From Amycolatopsis dendrobii (lineage in GTDB: Bacteria; Actinomycetota; Actinomycetes; Mycobacteriales; Pseudonocardiaceae), in the NCBI RefSeq assembly GCF_014145675.1, contig NZ_JACGZW010000027.1, positions 1 through 58,545 of the forward strand: a stretch of 58,545 nucleotides of DNA, in the 5' to 3' direction. Shown here one piece after another: positions 32,816 through 41,989 of the stretch (its first letter is position 1; each line of letters begins with the position of its first letter). The notes under the pieces were generated by a model. It had not been told where the DNA came from. It ran no database searches and worked only from the letters and a program-made list of their open reading frames with translations. Made by a program: the position numbers and the translations under genes.

Positions 32816-33135
32816 TGCTGGGACCTGGACGCCTCGATCACCGGGGCGAACTTCGCGCTGCTCGCCTCGGCGAGCTTCTGCAGACCGGCGTTCACCGCTT
32901 CGAGGACGATCTCCGACAGCGTGCGCGCGTCGTACTCGCGGATCGCGCGCTGGTCGATGTCGACCGAGGTGAACCGGCCGTCGCCGCGCAGCGTCACGGT
33001 CACCTCGTTCTGCCGCGAGGCGGCCTTGACCTCCATCGCCTCGACCGTGCGCTGGATCCGCTGCACCTCTTCGGTCTGCTTGCGGACCTGCGCGAGCAAT
33101 TCGTCCATGTCCGGCACGGCATACGGTTCAGTCAC
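32812..33135 (-). CDS. YbaB/EbfC-family DNA-binding-like protein
   Basis: A 107-residue protein with the YbaB pattern: an N-terminal helix MDELLAQVRKQTEEVQRIQR, the middle sheet VTVTLRGDGRFTSVDIDQRA and the C-terminal helix TLSEIVLEAVNAGLQKL. YbaB/EbfC proteins are nucleoid-associated dimers. Actinomycete copies are often found next to ESX genes, where their role is unknown. It is coupled to both neighbours: it overlaps the upstream gene by eight bases and eccD by four. Confidence 0.88.
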   Translation of the reverse strand: MTEPYAVPDMDELLAQVRKQTEEVQRIQRTVEAMEVKAASRQNEVTVTLRGDGRFTSVDIDQRAIREYDARTLSEIVLEAVNAGLQKLAEASSAKFAPVIEASRSQQ

Positions 33136-33619
33136 CGTCGTTCTCCTTCTCCTGCGGGGTTTCCCGGCGGACGTGCACGCTGGCCACGAACTTCCGGAAG
33201 TCGGGGACGAGCGTGCGCGCGTCCTGCGGATCGGCCGTGCAGACCAGTTCCAGCACGACCCGCCCGGCCGGGCCGGGCACGGTCAGGAACACCTGGATCT
33301 GCAGCAGATCCTGGCCTTCGCCGGTGCGCATCCGCAAGGTCTGGGTGCAGCCGGGCGCGGCGGGGCCGCCGACCTCCTGCCGGTCGGCGACGTCCAGCAA
33401 CGCCATCGTCCGGCCGAGCCGTTCGACGGCCTCGTCCGCGATGTCCTTCATCGGCAAGCAATCCTGGCGCTGCTGGATGCCGAGCGTGATGTTCGGCGTG
33501 AAATCCGCCTTCGGATTCGGGTGCACGGCGACGAAAACGAGACCGGGCGCGATCGGCGGCACCGGCGTCCAGCCCTCGGGGACGTCGAAGCCCAGCGGGA
33601 GCGTCACCAGATCGGCCAT
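33128..33619 (-). CDS. Small ESX-linked protein, possible LpqN/Mog1-like fold
   Basis: A 163-residue soluble protein with no signal sequence from the ATG at 33619. The pattern TLPLGFDVPEGWTPVPPIAPG, then FVAVHPNPKADFTPNITLG and ILVLELVCTADP-like strands suggest the Mog1/PsbP or LpqN-like alpha/beta fold of ESX-linked proteins. I infer this from the motif order alone. An upstream GTG at 33628 is possible. It lies between a substrate gene and YbaB and could be a chaperone for the substrates. Confidence 0.7.
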   Translation of the reverse strand: MADLVTLPLGFDVPEGWTPVPPIAPGLVFVAVHPNPKADFTPNITLGIQQRQDCLPMKDIADEAVERLGRTMALLDVADRQEVGGPAAPGCTQTLRMRTGEGQDLLQIQVFLTVPGPAGRVVLELVCTADPQDARTLVPDFRKFVASVHVRRETPQEKENDGD

Positions 33620-33624
33620 GGCGC

Positions 33625-34971
33625 TCACCAGGAACCCACATACTGCGCCGCGTCGTCCCAAGCCCCGCCCAGCGCGTCGGCCGCCTCGCCCGCCGCGTCG
33701 CCGACCGCGTCTATCGCCGCGCCGCCGTACTCGCTGACCGCCGCGCCGACCTTCGGCAGGTCGATGTCGATCTTCGCGCCGAGCCCGGCGCCGAGCCCTA
33801 GCGCGGCACCCGCCTTGAAGTTCATCTTCAGGTGCCCGTTGTCATACACGAACTGCCCGTCGAGCTGAGCGCCGATTCCATATTGGACACTCCCGCTCGC
33901 GCCGACGCCGACCCCCGCGACATCCGCCGCGACCTGGCCCTCCAGCTTGCCGCCCGCGAAAGCGTTGGCATGCACGCCAAGCCCGTGCAGCCCGAGCTGT
34001 CCCGACGCGCTGACCTCGCCGCCCGCGAAAGCCGAACCGCGAGCGCTGCCGTGCGCGACGCCGTAGCTTCCGCTGGTCCCGATGTCCTCCCGGAACCCCA
34101 GTTCCGCGTGGCCGGACGCCTTCGCGTCCCAGCCCTGCGACGAGATTTTCCCGTCGTACTCCGGAATGAAGCCGTCTTGTTCGTGCGCCGTCTTGAGGTA
34201 GGTGATCTCGGTGGCGCGGGCGATCTCGCTCTTCAGCTTCGGCTGCCCGAACGGCGTGTCCGCCTTCTTCGGTGCGCGGGTGCCTTCGAGGCCGTTCCAG
34301 GTCAGCTTCTTCCAGCCGGAATTGCCGAACCACGACGGCGCCGAACGCGGCCGCTTCCGTCCGTCGAGCGTGTCGCCGTTGACCCAGGACAACGGGCCGT
34401 AGCCGCGTTTGCCCAGCTTGCCCGGCTTGCTCATCGGCCCGGCCCACGGCGCGGGGAACAACTCCGCCAGCGCGTCCGACAGCTCGTCCGCGACCTGCCC
34501 GGCAGCTGCGACCGCCTGCTCGCCCAAATCCCTTGCGGCGGCGATAAAAGCGCCCACCGCGTTCGGATCCGCCGACCGTGCTTGGTTGATCAGCTGCGCG
34601 CCGTACTGATCGAACTGCGAGATGACCGAATCGACCCCGGAACGCGCCCATCGCAATAGCTGTCCAGCCATCGACAGCCGCTTGCTCTGCTCAGCCAGCT
34701 TCGTGCCGTCTTCGGTCAACGCGTGTGCGACATCGGACGCTGCTGTCGCATATGCGGCGTACGCAGCACCGTCCCAGTCAGCGTGCAATGCCGTGGCAGC
34801 GTCCGCGATTTCGGTGGCTTTGCCGGTAATCGTGGACGCGCTGGTGCCACAGCGGTTCGCCGCCGCCTCGAGCGCCGCCGGGTCGCCGGTGACCCGGCGC
34901 TGGTATTCGACCAGCACCTGCCGGTAGTTCGACAGCACCGAGCTGACGACTCCGGACGCGTCCACGGCCAC
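33625..34971 (-). CDS. Putative ESX-secreted effector with WXG100-like head and Gly-rich tail
   Basis: A 448-residue protein. The N-terminal part (about residues 1-180) is helical, with LHADWDGAAYAAYATAAS carrying the WxG turn. The middle (about 180-270) is Pro/Gly/Trp-rich. The tail (about 270-440) alternates Gly, Ala, Ser and aromatic residues (GLHGLGVHANAFAGGKLEG and IGAQLDGQFVYDNGHLKMNF), suggesting a repeated beta domain. It ends in QYVGSW. The order of head and tail resembles ESX substrates with C-terminal effector domains. No toxin motif is recognised. It is separated from the next gene by three bases. Confidence 0.8.
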   Translation of the reverse strand: MAVDASGVVSSVLSNYRQVLVEYQRRVTGDPAALEAAANRCGTSASTITGKATEIADAATALHADWDGAAYAAYATAASDVAHALTEDGTKLAEQSKRLSMAGQLLRWARSGVDSVISQFDQYGAQLINQARSADPNAVGAFIAAARDLGEQAVAAAGQVADELSDALAELFPAPWAGPMSKPGKLGKRGYGPLSWVNGDTLDGRKRPRSAPSWFGNSGWKKLTWNGLEGTRAPKKADTPFGQPKLKSEIARATEITYLKTAHEQDGFIPEYDGKISSQGWDAKASGHAELGFREDIGTSGSYGVAHGSARGSAFAGGEVSASGQLGLHGLGVHANAFAGGKLEGQVAADVAGVGVGASGSVQYGIGAQLDGQFVYDNGHLKMNFKAGAALGLGAGLGAKIDIDLPKVGAAVSEYGGAAIDAVGDAAGEAADALGGAWDDAAQYVGSW

Positions 34972-34974
34972 CGG

Positions 34975-36015
34975 CTACGCGCCCTTCGCGTCGATGTCGA
35001 CGTGCTGCTGGAAGTGTTTGCCCTGGTAGGTGACGTCGACATCGATGTCCACGTCCTGCCCGGCCGGGGCTTCGACGGTCGACTGGCCGGTGTTCAGGTC
35101 GGTGTGGATCACGACCTCGTGCGCACCGGTCGACGGAGCGGGCACCGAAGGCGCGGGCGCCGGAGCCGGGTCCACCGGGATCCAGCTGTTGCCCGGGTTC
35201 GCACCCGCTCCTGCACCGCCGCCGGACGGCCAGGCTCCAGTGCCGGTCCCGCTGCCAGTCGGCCATCCGCCGCCATGGGACAGCGCGGGCGGCGTGTAGT
35301 TCGTGAACGACGGATTGCCTCCGGGCACTCCCCCGCCGCTGCCGCCGATCGCCGCCTGCCCGGACGCACTCGCGACCGGCGCGGGCATCTGCGGCGCGGT
35401 GACCGGCGTGCCGGAGACCGCCGCGTTGCCCGCCGCGCCGCCTGCGTCGGAAGAACCGTGGTGGAACAGCTTTTCGATGTCGCCGATGATCGTCGCGACC
35501 TGGCTGATCTGGTTCGCGAGGTCGCCGGCGCCGAGCGCCTTCAGCAGTCCGCCGACCGCGGTGATGAATCCGCGCAGCGTGGCGCTCGTGGCAGTGGAAA
35601 GCGCGACCGCGGCCCCGTAGGTCCACCAGTTCGACATCAGCGACGCGACAGTCGGGTTCACCGCGGCGACCACCGACCGGTACGCCTCCTGCGCCGCCTT
35701 CACCAGTGTGCCCGAGACGCCGAGCAGTTCAGCGCCCTTCTCGATCACGTTGATGATCTTGGTGAGCTGGTCGAGCGAGTGGGAGATCTTCTGCAGCGCC
35801 GATTCCGACGCCCCGCCGGACCAGACCTTGCCGAGCTGATCGGCGGCCTTGCTGAGCTCGGTGTAGAGCGAGGTCAGCTCGGCTGCCTTGTGCAGCAGGT
35901 CGAGGACGTGCTTCGCGATCTGCTCCGGCTGGCCGGTGACGATCTGCGGCAGCACGGTGATCGGGCCCCCGCCGGAGGCGGTGGCGTCCATCGCGCTGGA
36001 GTTCGGGAAGAGCAT
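34975..36015 (-). CDS. Putative ESX substrate with Pro/Gly-rich tail
   Basis: A 346-residue protein. The first 180 residues are helical, with a WxG-type turn in LGKVWSGGASESALQKI and a hydrophobic stretch near WTYGAAVALSTATSATLRGF. A Pro/Gly/Ala-rich linker follows (about 195-300), and the end has an acidic repeat (VDIDVDVTYQGKHFQQHVDI). This fits PPE- or WXG100-like secreted proteins. It starts 27 bp after the upstream substrate gene and appears to be in the same transcript. Confidence 0.8.
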   Translation of the reverse strand: MLFPNSSAMDATASGGGPITVLPQIVTGQPEQIAKHVLDLLHKAAELTSLYTELSKAADQLGKVWSGGASESALQKISHSLDQLTKIINVIEKGAELLGVSGTLVKAAQEAYRSVVAAVNPTVASLMSNWWTYGAAVALSTATSATLRGFITAVGGLLKALGAGDLANQISQVATIIGDIEKLFHHGSSDAGGAAGNAAVSGTPVTAPQMPAPVASASGQAAIGGSGGGVPGGNPSFTNYTPPALSHGGGWPTGSGTGTGAWPSGGGAGAGANPGNSWIPVDPAPAPAPSVPAPSTGAHEVVIHTDLNTGQSTVEAPAGQDVDIDVDVTYQGKHFQQHVDIDAKGA

Positions 36016-36042
36016 CGGACCTCACTTGGTCGGGGTTCGGGG

Positions 36043-36819
36043 TCAGACGGAGGCGGGCCGGTACACGCTGACCTTGGCCAGTCCGCCGAGGCCCGGATCG
36101 AGCAGGCCATGGTTGTAGAGGGCGCCGCCGTCCCCGGCGACGCCGATCACCGGATGGTGGTCGGCGAGCAGCAGCGGTTCCACCACGACGACGTCGCCGC
36201 TGTGCACGCCGCCGGGCACGTCGCCGAAGGTGCGCGCGGTGCCCGAATAAACCTCGATCAGGCCGACGCGAGCCTGGTTGTCGGCGTCGCCGGCGAGCCA
36301 GTCGTTGAAGTCCGCGACGCCGTGGAACCGGGCGTCGGTCAGCGGATGCTCGGCGAGCCTGCCGAGGTCCGCGTCGCCGAGGTACCGCAGCACGTTGCCG
36401 ACCGACGAGGGTTCGCCGTGCGCGCCGGCGCTGTCGGTGATCGCCGCCTCGGCCAGGTGCGCCGCGTGCGGGGTGCCCCAGATCGACGTCTGCGACGGCG
36501 CCGAATGCCCTCCGCCCCCGCCGTAGCCGTCGGAAACCGCTTCGTCGGCGCTTTGGTAAGCGTCCGCGCTGTGCTTGACCAGGCCGTTGATCTCCTGCAG
36601 CAGTTGCAGCAGCGAGCGCACCGCGGTCACCTGCTGCGAGTGCAGCGCCTCGTTCGCCGCCGCGACCACACTGCCGAAACTGGCGAACGTCGTCGGCTGA
36701 AGGACGAGTTTTTCCAGGTCTGCGACGGCGTTGATGCCGTGGGCGATAATGCCGCCCACGTTGCCGACGGTGGAGCGCATGGCCTCCGGCTCGGCCCGGT
36801 ACTCGCCGGTCGTGCCCAT
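36043..36819 (-). CDS. ESX substrate with EspC-like N-terminal helices
   Basis: A 258-residue protein. Residues 1-105 form a helical hairpin with the secretion signal YQSAD (YxxxD) in HSADAYQSADEAVSDGYG, as in EspC-like proteins. A Gly/Ser linker follows. The C-terminal domain (about 125-258) has VYSGTARTFGDVPGGVHSGD and HHPVIGVAGDGGALYNHG, which I do not recognise but which looks enzymatic or binding. It is the first gene of the substrate operon, divergent from eccC. Confidence 0.8.
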   Translation of the reverse strand: MGTTGEYRAEPEAMRSTVGNVGGIIAHGINAVADLEKLVLQPTTFASFGSVVAAANEALHSQQVTAVRSLLQLLQEINGLVKHSADAYQSADEAVSDGYGGGGGHSAPSQTSIWGTPHAAHLAEAAITDSAGAHGEPSSVGNVLRYLGDADLGRLAEHPLTDARFHGVADFNDWLAGDADNQARVGLIEVYSGTARTFGDVPGGVHSGDVVVVEPLLLADHHPVIGVAGDGGALYNHGLLDPGLGGLAKVSVYRPASV

Positions 36820-36954
36820 GGCGCTCCCTCCCGGTCTCCCGCGAACGACGCACCGGTGCGGGGCGTCTGCGCAGAGCGTAAGTTCGCGCCGCCGGGCGAG
36901 CGGACGGCAAAAGTACCCACCGCGACCGGACAACGGGCGGCCAAAATACGGGGC

Positions 36955-39900
36955 ATGAGTTCCACCCGCGACCGCCTCGGCCTGCTCGGCGAGCAGCCTG
37001 GGGAGATCATGCTGCAGTCCCCGCCGATGCTGCCCAAGAGCGGCTCCGGCGGCGTGATGCAGCTCATGATGTTCCTGCCGATGATGCTCGGCATGGGCGC
37101 GATGTCGTTCGTCTACATCGGACGCGACGGCGGGGTGATGACCTGGATCTTCGGCGCGCTGTTCGTCACCGCGATGGGCGGCATGATCGTGATGTCGCTC
37201 GGCCGCGGCGGCATGGCGAAGAAGGCCCAGATCAACGAGGAACGCCGCGACTACCAGCGGTATCTCGCCGGTCTGCGCACGCGCGTGCGCGCGGTCGCCG
37301 ACTCCCAGCGCGCCACGCTGATCGCGCAGCAGCCGGATCCGGCGGACCTGTGGGCGTACGTCGAAACCGACCAGCACTGGGACCGCCGCCGCGGCGACCG
37401 CTCGTTCGCGATGGTGCGCGCGGCCACCGGCCCGCAGCCGCTCGCGACTCCGCTGCGCGCGCCGCAGATCGCGCCGCTGGAAGAGCTGGACCCGGTTTCC
37501 TCCACCAACCTCAAGCACTTCATCCAGACGTTCTCCACCGTCGAGGGCCTGCCGGTTTCGATCTCGCTGCGCTCGTACGCGGCCGCGACGCTGTCCGGCC
37601 GCCGGTTCGAGGTGCTCGGGATGACGCGCGCGGTGCTGGCGCAGCTGGTGACGTTCCACTCCCCGACCGACCTGCGCGTCGCGTTCTGCGTCGCGCCGGA
37701 CCGTTCGCACGACTGGGAATGGGCGAAGTGGCTGCCGCACGCCACCGCGCCGGTGCACTCCGACGCGACCGGCCCGCGGCGGCTGTTCGCCGACAGCGCC
37801 GCGGAACTCGCGAAGCTGCTCGGCCCTGATCTCGGCGACCGCCCGGCGTTCTCGCGTCGTGGCGCGGCCGCGGATCTGCCGCACATCGTGCTCGTCGTCG
37901 ACGGCGGCGACTCCCACGGCGAACCGCGGCTGCTGGCCGAGGAAGGCAGGCTGGGCGTCACGGTGCTGGAGATCGGCGGCGACCAGCCGCGCGCGACGTC
38001 GACCGACCGGTTGCTGAGCCTGCACGTCGCACCGGACCAGCTCGGCATGGTGGTGCTCGACGGCACCGAAGCGCGGCTCGGGTTCCTCGGCCTGCCGGAC
38101 CGGCTCGACCACGGCGCGGCCGAAGCGCTGGCCCGGATGCTGACGCCGCTGCACCAAGGCGGCGCGGTGGTCAGCGAACAGCCGATGTCCTCGACGTTCG
38201 GGCTCGCCGGGCTGCTCGGCATCGGCGACCCGCGCGACACCGACACGACCGTCACCTGGGCCCCGCGCCCGGCGCGCGACCGGCTGCGGATCCCGTTGGG
38301 CGTGAACCCCGACGGCCGCCCGGTCGAACTGGACCTCAAGGAATCCGCCGAGGGCGGCATGGGACCGCACGGGCTGGTGATCGGCGCGACCGGGTCCGGC
38401 AAGAGCGAACTGCTGCGCACCCTGGTCACCGCGCTGGCCGTCACGCATTCGTCGGAGAAGCTGAACCTCGCGCTGATCGACTTCAAGGGCGGCGCGACGT
38501 TCGCCGGCATGACCAACCTGCCGCACACCTGCGCGGTGATCACGAACCTGTCCGACGACCTCGCGCTCGTCGACCGCATGGCGGACGCGTTGAACGGCGA
38601 ACTGCTGCGGCGGCAGGAACTTCTGCACGCAGCCGGGAACTACGCGTCGGTGCGCGACTACGAGAAGGCGCGCGCGGACGGCACGCCGCTGCAGCCGTTG
38701 CCCTCACTGCTGGTGATCATCGACGAGTTCTCCGAACTGCTGTCCTCGCGGCCGGAGTTCATCGATCTGTTCGTCGCGATCGGCCGGCTCGGCCGTTCGC
38801 TCGGGATCCACCTGCTGCTGGCGTCGCAGCGGCTTGAGGAAGGCCGGTTGCGCGGGCTCGACTCGCACCTGTCGTACCGGATCGGCCTGCGCACGTTCTC
38901 CGCCGCGGAAAGCCGTGCGGTACTGGGCGTCGCCGATGCCTACCAACTGCCGCCGGTACCCGGTTCGGCTTACCTGAAGTCCGACAACGACACGCTGATC
39001 CGGCTCAAGGCCGCCTACGTGTCCGGCGAATTGCCGCCGCGCAGCCGCATCGTGCGTTCGGACGGGCAGCAACTCGGCGTACTGCCCTTCACCCTGGGCC
39101 CGGTCGAGGTCCCCGTCGCCGAACAACCCGCCGCCGAAGCTCCCGCGAAGGGCACCGGCGAAACGATCATCGACGCCATGCTGTCCCGTTTGGAGGGACG
39201 CGGCCCGGCCGCGCACCAGATCTGGCTGCCGCCGCTGGCCGAACCGCCCACTTTGGACCAATTGCTGCCGCCGATCGGCGAAGACCCGCGCCGCGGTTTG
39301 TGCCCGCTCGGCTGGGGCGGCAACGGCAAGCTGACCATCCCGGTCGCGTTGGTGGACAAGCCTTTCGAACAGCGCCGTGACATGCTGTGGGCGGATTTCT
39401 CCGGCGCGGCGGGCAACGCGGTGATCGTCGGCGCACCGCAAAGCGGCAAGTCGACATTGATGAAGGACATCGCGGCGATGCTCGCCCTCACCCACACCCC
39501 CGCCGAGGTGCAGTTCTTCATCCTCGACATGGGCGGCGGCGCACTGGCCCCGATCGCGGGTCTCCCGCACGTCTCGGGCTACGCCACCCGCCGCGACCCG
39601 CAACGCTGCCGCCGGGTCGTCGCGGAACTCGTGACTTTGCTGGAACAGCGGGAAGAATTCTTCGCCGCGCACGGAATCGAGTCGATGGCCGCCTTCCGCG
39701 GCCGCCGCGGCGAGTTCACCGAAAGCAACGACGACCGAGAATTCGGCGACGTGTTCTTGTTCGTGGACAACTGGACCACCATCCGGTCCGAATACGAACG
39801 CCTGGAAGAACAAATCACCGCGCTCGCCCAACGAGGTCTCGGCTTCGGCATCCACGTCCTGGTCTCGCTCAACCAGTGGATCGGCGCCCGCGCCCAGCTC

Positions 39901-40899
39901 CGCGACGCCATCAGCACCCGCTTCGAACTGCGTCTCGGCGACCCAGCGGACTCGTCGATCGACCGCAAGGTGGCGCAAAACGTTCCCGCCGACCGCCCCG
40001 GCCGCGGCCTGACCGCGGACAAACTGCACTTCCTCGCGGCCCTCCCGCGCATCGACTCCGACCAACGCCCGGAAACCGTCGGCGCAGGCGGCCTGGACCT
40101 GGTCCGCCGAGTCTCCGCCGCCTGGACCGGCCCGCGCGCTCCCCAGGTCCGCCTGCTCCCGCCGGAAGTCCCGCTGGACTCCTTCCCCGCCGCCCCGCAC
40201 GGCCGGATCACCCTGGGCCTGGCGGAGTCGACGCTGCGCCCCGTCCACCTGGACTTCCGGACGGACCCGCACTTCCTGGCCTTCGGCGACGTCGAATCGG
40301 GCAAGAGTTCGCTGCTGCGTGCGATCGTCACCGGAATCTGCGCGACTCACACCCCCGACGAAGCCCTGATCCTGGTCGGCGACTATCGGCGGGGCCTGCT
40401 CGGCGTGGTGGACCAACCGCACCTGCTCGGCTACGCCGGCGCCGAGAACACGTTGACCGACCTGGTGAACCAATGCGCGACCGCGATGCGCAACCGCCTC
40501 CCCGGCCCGGACGTCACGCCCGACCAACTGCGCAACCGCTCCTGGTGGCGCGGCCCGGACCTGTACGTGGTCATCGACGACTACGAACTGGTCGCCACCG
40601 CGGGCCGGAACCCCGTGCTGCCCCTGCTGGAATTCCTCCCGCAAGCACGAGACATCGGCCTGCACCTGATCCTGGCCCGCTCCTCCGGCGGCGCCGGACG
40701 GGGTCTGTACGAGGCGGTGATCCAGCGAGTCCGGGAACTGGGCTCGCCAGGCCTGGTCATGTCCGGCGGCAAGGAGGAAGGCGCGCTGCTGGGCGATGTG
40801 AAGCCTTCGCCGCAGCCTGCTGGCCGGGGAACCTTGGTGTCGCGCCGGCACGGGACGGAGCTGGTGCAGGTGGCGTGGACCAAGCCGGTGGAGGACTGA
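36955..40899 (+). CDS. eccC: Type VII secretion ATPase EccC (fused Ca-Cb)
   Basis: A 1314-residue FtsK/SpoIIIE-type ATPase that drives ESX secretion. Two membrane helices lie near residues 35-85. Three ATPase domains follow, with Walker A motifs GATGSGKSE (about 477), GAPQSGKST (about 826) and GDVESGKSS (about 1111). Walker B-like segments are LLVIIDEFSELL, VFLFVDNWTTI and LYVVIDDYELVA. D2 and D3 have the degenerate Walker B typical of the family. It is divergent from the substrate operon. Chosen start: ATG at 36955; frames extending upstream of it are shadows. Confidence 0.97.
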   Translation: MSSTRDRLGLLGEQPGEIMLQSPPMLPKSGSGGVMQLMMFLPMMLGMGAMSFVYIGRDGGVMTWIFGALFVTAMGGMIVMSLGRGGMAKKAQINEERRDYQRYLAGLRTRVRAVADSQRATLIAQQPDPADLWAYVETDQHWDRRRGDRSFAMVRAATGPQPLATPLRAPQIAPLEELDPVSSTNLKHFIQTFSTVEGLPVSISLRSYAAATLSGRRFEVLGMTRAVLAQLVTFHSPTDLRVAFCVAPDRSHDWEWAKWLPHATAPVHSDATGPRRLFADSAAELAKLLGPDLGDRPAFSRRGAAADLPHIVLVVDGGDSHGEPRLLAEEGRLGVTVLEIGGDQPRATSTDRLLSLHVAPDQLGMVVLDGTEARLGFLGLPDRLDHGAAEALARMLTPLHQGGAVVSEQPMSSTFGLAGLLGIGDPRDTDTTVTWAPRPARDRLRIPLGVNPDGRPVELDLKESAEGGMGPHGLVIGATGSGKSELLRTLVTALAVTHSSEKLNLALIDFKGGATFAGMTNLPHTCAVITNLSDDLALVDRMADALNGELLRRQELLHAAGNYASVRDYEKARADGTPLQPLPSLLVIIDEFSELLSSRPEFIDLFVAIGRLGRSLGIHLLLASQRLEEGRLRGLDSHLSYRIGLRTFSAAESRAVLGVADAYQLPPVPGSAYLKSDNDTLIRLKAAYVSGELPPRSRIVRSDGQQLGVLPFTLGPVEVPVAEQPAAEAPAKGTGETIIDAMLSRLEGRGPAAHQIWLPPLAEPPTLDQLLPPIGEDPRRGLCPLGWGGNGKLTIPVALVDKPFEQRRDMLWADFSGAAGNAVIVGAPQSGKSTLMKDIAAMLALTHTPAEVQFFILDMGGGALAPIAGLPHVSGYATRRDPQRCRRVVAELVTLLEQREEFFAAHGIESMAAFRGRRGEFTESNDDREFGDVFLFVDNWTTIRSEYERLEEQITALAQRGLGFGIHVLVSLNQWIGARAQLRDAISTRFELRLGDPADSSIDRKVAQNVPADRPGRGLTADKLHFLAALPRIDSDQRPETVGAGGLDLVRRVSAAWTGPRAPQVRLLPPEVPLDSFPAAPHGRITLGLAESTLRPVHLDFRTDPHFLAFGDVESGKSSLLRAIVTGICATHTPDEALILVGDYRRGLLGVVDQPHLLGYAGAENTLTDLVNQCATAMRNRLPGPDVTPDQLRNRSWWRGPDLYVVIDDYELVATAGRNPVLPLLEFLPQARDIGLHLILARSSGGAGRGLYEAVIQRVRELGSPGLVMSGGKEEGALLGDVKPSPQPAGRGTLVSRRHGTELVQVAWTKPVED

Positions 40900-40905
40900 G
40901 CGGGT

Positions 40906-41355
40906 TCAGTCGAGGAAGACCTCTCGGCGGGTCAGATGGCTCAGGTAGGAGACGTCCCAGTCCGCGGGCACTTCACGGCGCACCCGCCGGGCGAGTTCCC
41001 AGCCCCGCTCGTCGAAACGCCGCCCGGCTTCCTCCGAGGGGAACGCGGGCACCGGGTCGGCGTTGTCCAGGGTGGCGTCCCATTCGTCCTGCCACGCGGA
41101 CAGGTCGCGAGCCAGTTCCGGGCTCAGCCCCAGCTCCGGCGACGCGGGGTCGACAGCGGTGGTCACGTCGTGCGTGTACGGATTGAAGAACCACACCGGA
41201 TGGGCGCACCATTCCGCCATGATCTTGAGGGACCGCCACTGGATCTCCGGCCGTTCCACCGGGAGCGACTTCCGGCGCGTGGGCCAGGCGAAGATGTCCG
41301 AGATCCGGTGGAAATCCCAGAAACTGACGGGCCGCTCAGGCTCGGGCACAGTCAT
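40906..41355 (-). CDS. Hypothetical protein at the end of the immunity-like cluster
   Basis: A 149-residue soluble protein rich in Trp (SFWDFHRISDIFAWP, IQWRSLKIMAEWCAHPVWFF). The family is not recognised. I took the ATG at 41355; a TTG at 41400 would add 15 residues that also look coding. The upstream coding region runs into it in another frame across a run of five T (minus strand), so the two may once have been one gene. It is the last gene of the minus-strand chain of 41-43.5 kb and convergent with eccC. Confidence 0.65.
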   Translation of the reverse strand: MTVPEPERPVSFWDFHRISDIFAWPTRRKSLPVERPEIQWRSLKIMAEWCAHPVWFFNPYTHDVTTAVDPASPELGLSPELARDLSAWQDEWDATLDNADPVPAFPSEEAGRRFDERGWELARRVRREVPADWDVSYLSHLTRREVFLD

Positions 41356-41639
41356 GATCCGCCGAACGGCGGCCTCCGGACCATACCCCTTGTCCGGCAA
41401 CGAAAAACCCGAACTCGACGAGCCAGATCGAAAGGAACAGCTGCCGGTTCAGCATTTCGTCCGCCCCGATCAGCTCGCACGCCTCCGCGAACGAAAGCAC
41501 GTCGCAGGCCATGCGCAGATACTGTTCCTTCTCCGCCTCCGACCACGGCGGATCGTCGCTCCCGTCCGGGCCGAGTCCGGCTCGCGACCCGTTGAACAGC
41601 AGTCGCAGGAACTCGCTCCAGCCGCGTCCAGCCCGTCAC
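41336..41639 (-). pseudogene. Frameshifted coding region between DUF6086-like and 149-aa genes
   Basis: Strong coding pattern in one frame (WSEFLRLLFNGSRAGLG, then CDVLSFAEACELIGADEM and LFLSIWLVEFGF) without a start codon. A GTG at 41639 overlaps the upstream stop as GTGA, like its neighbours, but reads only VTGWTR before leaving this frame. One extra base within CGGCTGG (near 41620) would explain it. A second shift near 41405, in a run of five T, would join it to the next gene. It is a broken gene or a sequencing error. Confidence 0.55.
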
Positions 41640-41989
41640 CGGGACCTCATCCGCACCGCGTCGCGGGCCTCGGCCAGATCCGGCGGCACGTCCTCGGCCG
41701 GACGGCCGGACCATTCCAGCATGGCCAGGCAGATCCCGAGAAACCCGCGCGCGAGTTCCCGGTATTCCGAATGCGTCAGCACAGAACTGTCGAGCATCGC
41801 CCGGACGAACAGGGCGAGCCGGGGCGGGTCGACGGAGCAGAAGTCGCTGGCCGTCGCCGTGAACCCGGCGGTGCGGAGGTCGATGTCGAAGTTGACCGCC
41901 AGCGTCTCCGCCATGCTCACGAACAGCCGGCCGACCCGAAGCGCCGGACTCCAGACGGTCTCGTCGCCGACGTCGAAGATGTAGCTCAC
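41636..41989 (-). CDS. DUF6086-like protein
   Basis: A 117-residue protein. The N terminus SYIFDVGDETVWSPALRVGR and the following LFVSMAETLAVNFDIDLR fit the DUF6086 family as I recall it; the function is unknown. The C-terminal half is helical (PRLALFVRAMLDSSVLTHSE). The GTG at 41989 overlaps the upstream stop by four bases (GTGA). It belongs to a chain of small genes that ends near eccC. Confidence 0.75.
   Translation of the reverse strand: MSYIFDVGDETVWSPALRVGRLFVSMAETLAVNFDIDLRTAGFTATASDFCSVDPPRLALFVRAMLDSSVLTHSEYRELARGFLGICLAMLEWSGRPAEDVPPDLAEARDAVRMRSR

Noticed and set aside
34723..36954. A long upstream extension of eccC on the plus strand
   Set aside because: It is Arg/Asp/Gly-rich, lies opposite three convincing minus-strand genes and the EccC N terminus begins clearly at 36955.
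36820..38628. Upstream extension of the 258-aa substrate gene on the minus strand, opposite eccC
   Set aside because: The added part is the shadow of eccC; the ATG at 36819 starts the recognisable helical domain.
41352..41714. A 120-codon open frame on the minus strand across the frameshifted gene
   Set aside because: Arg/Gly-rich shadow; the coding signal is in the neighbouring frame.
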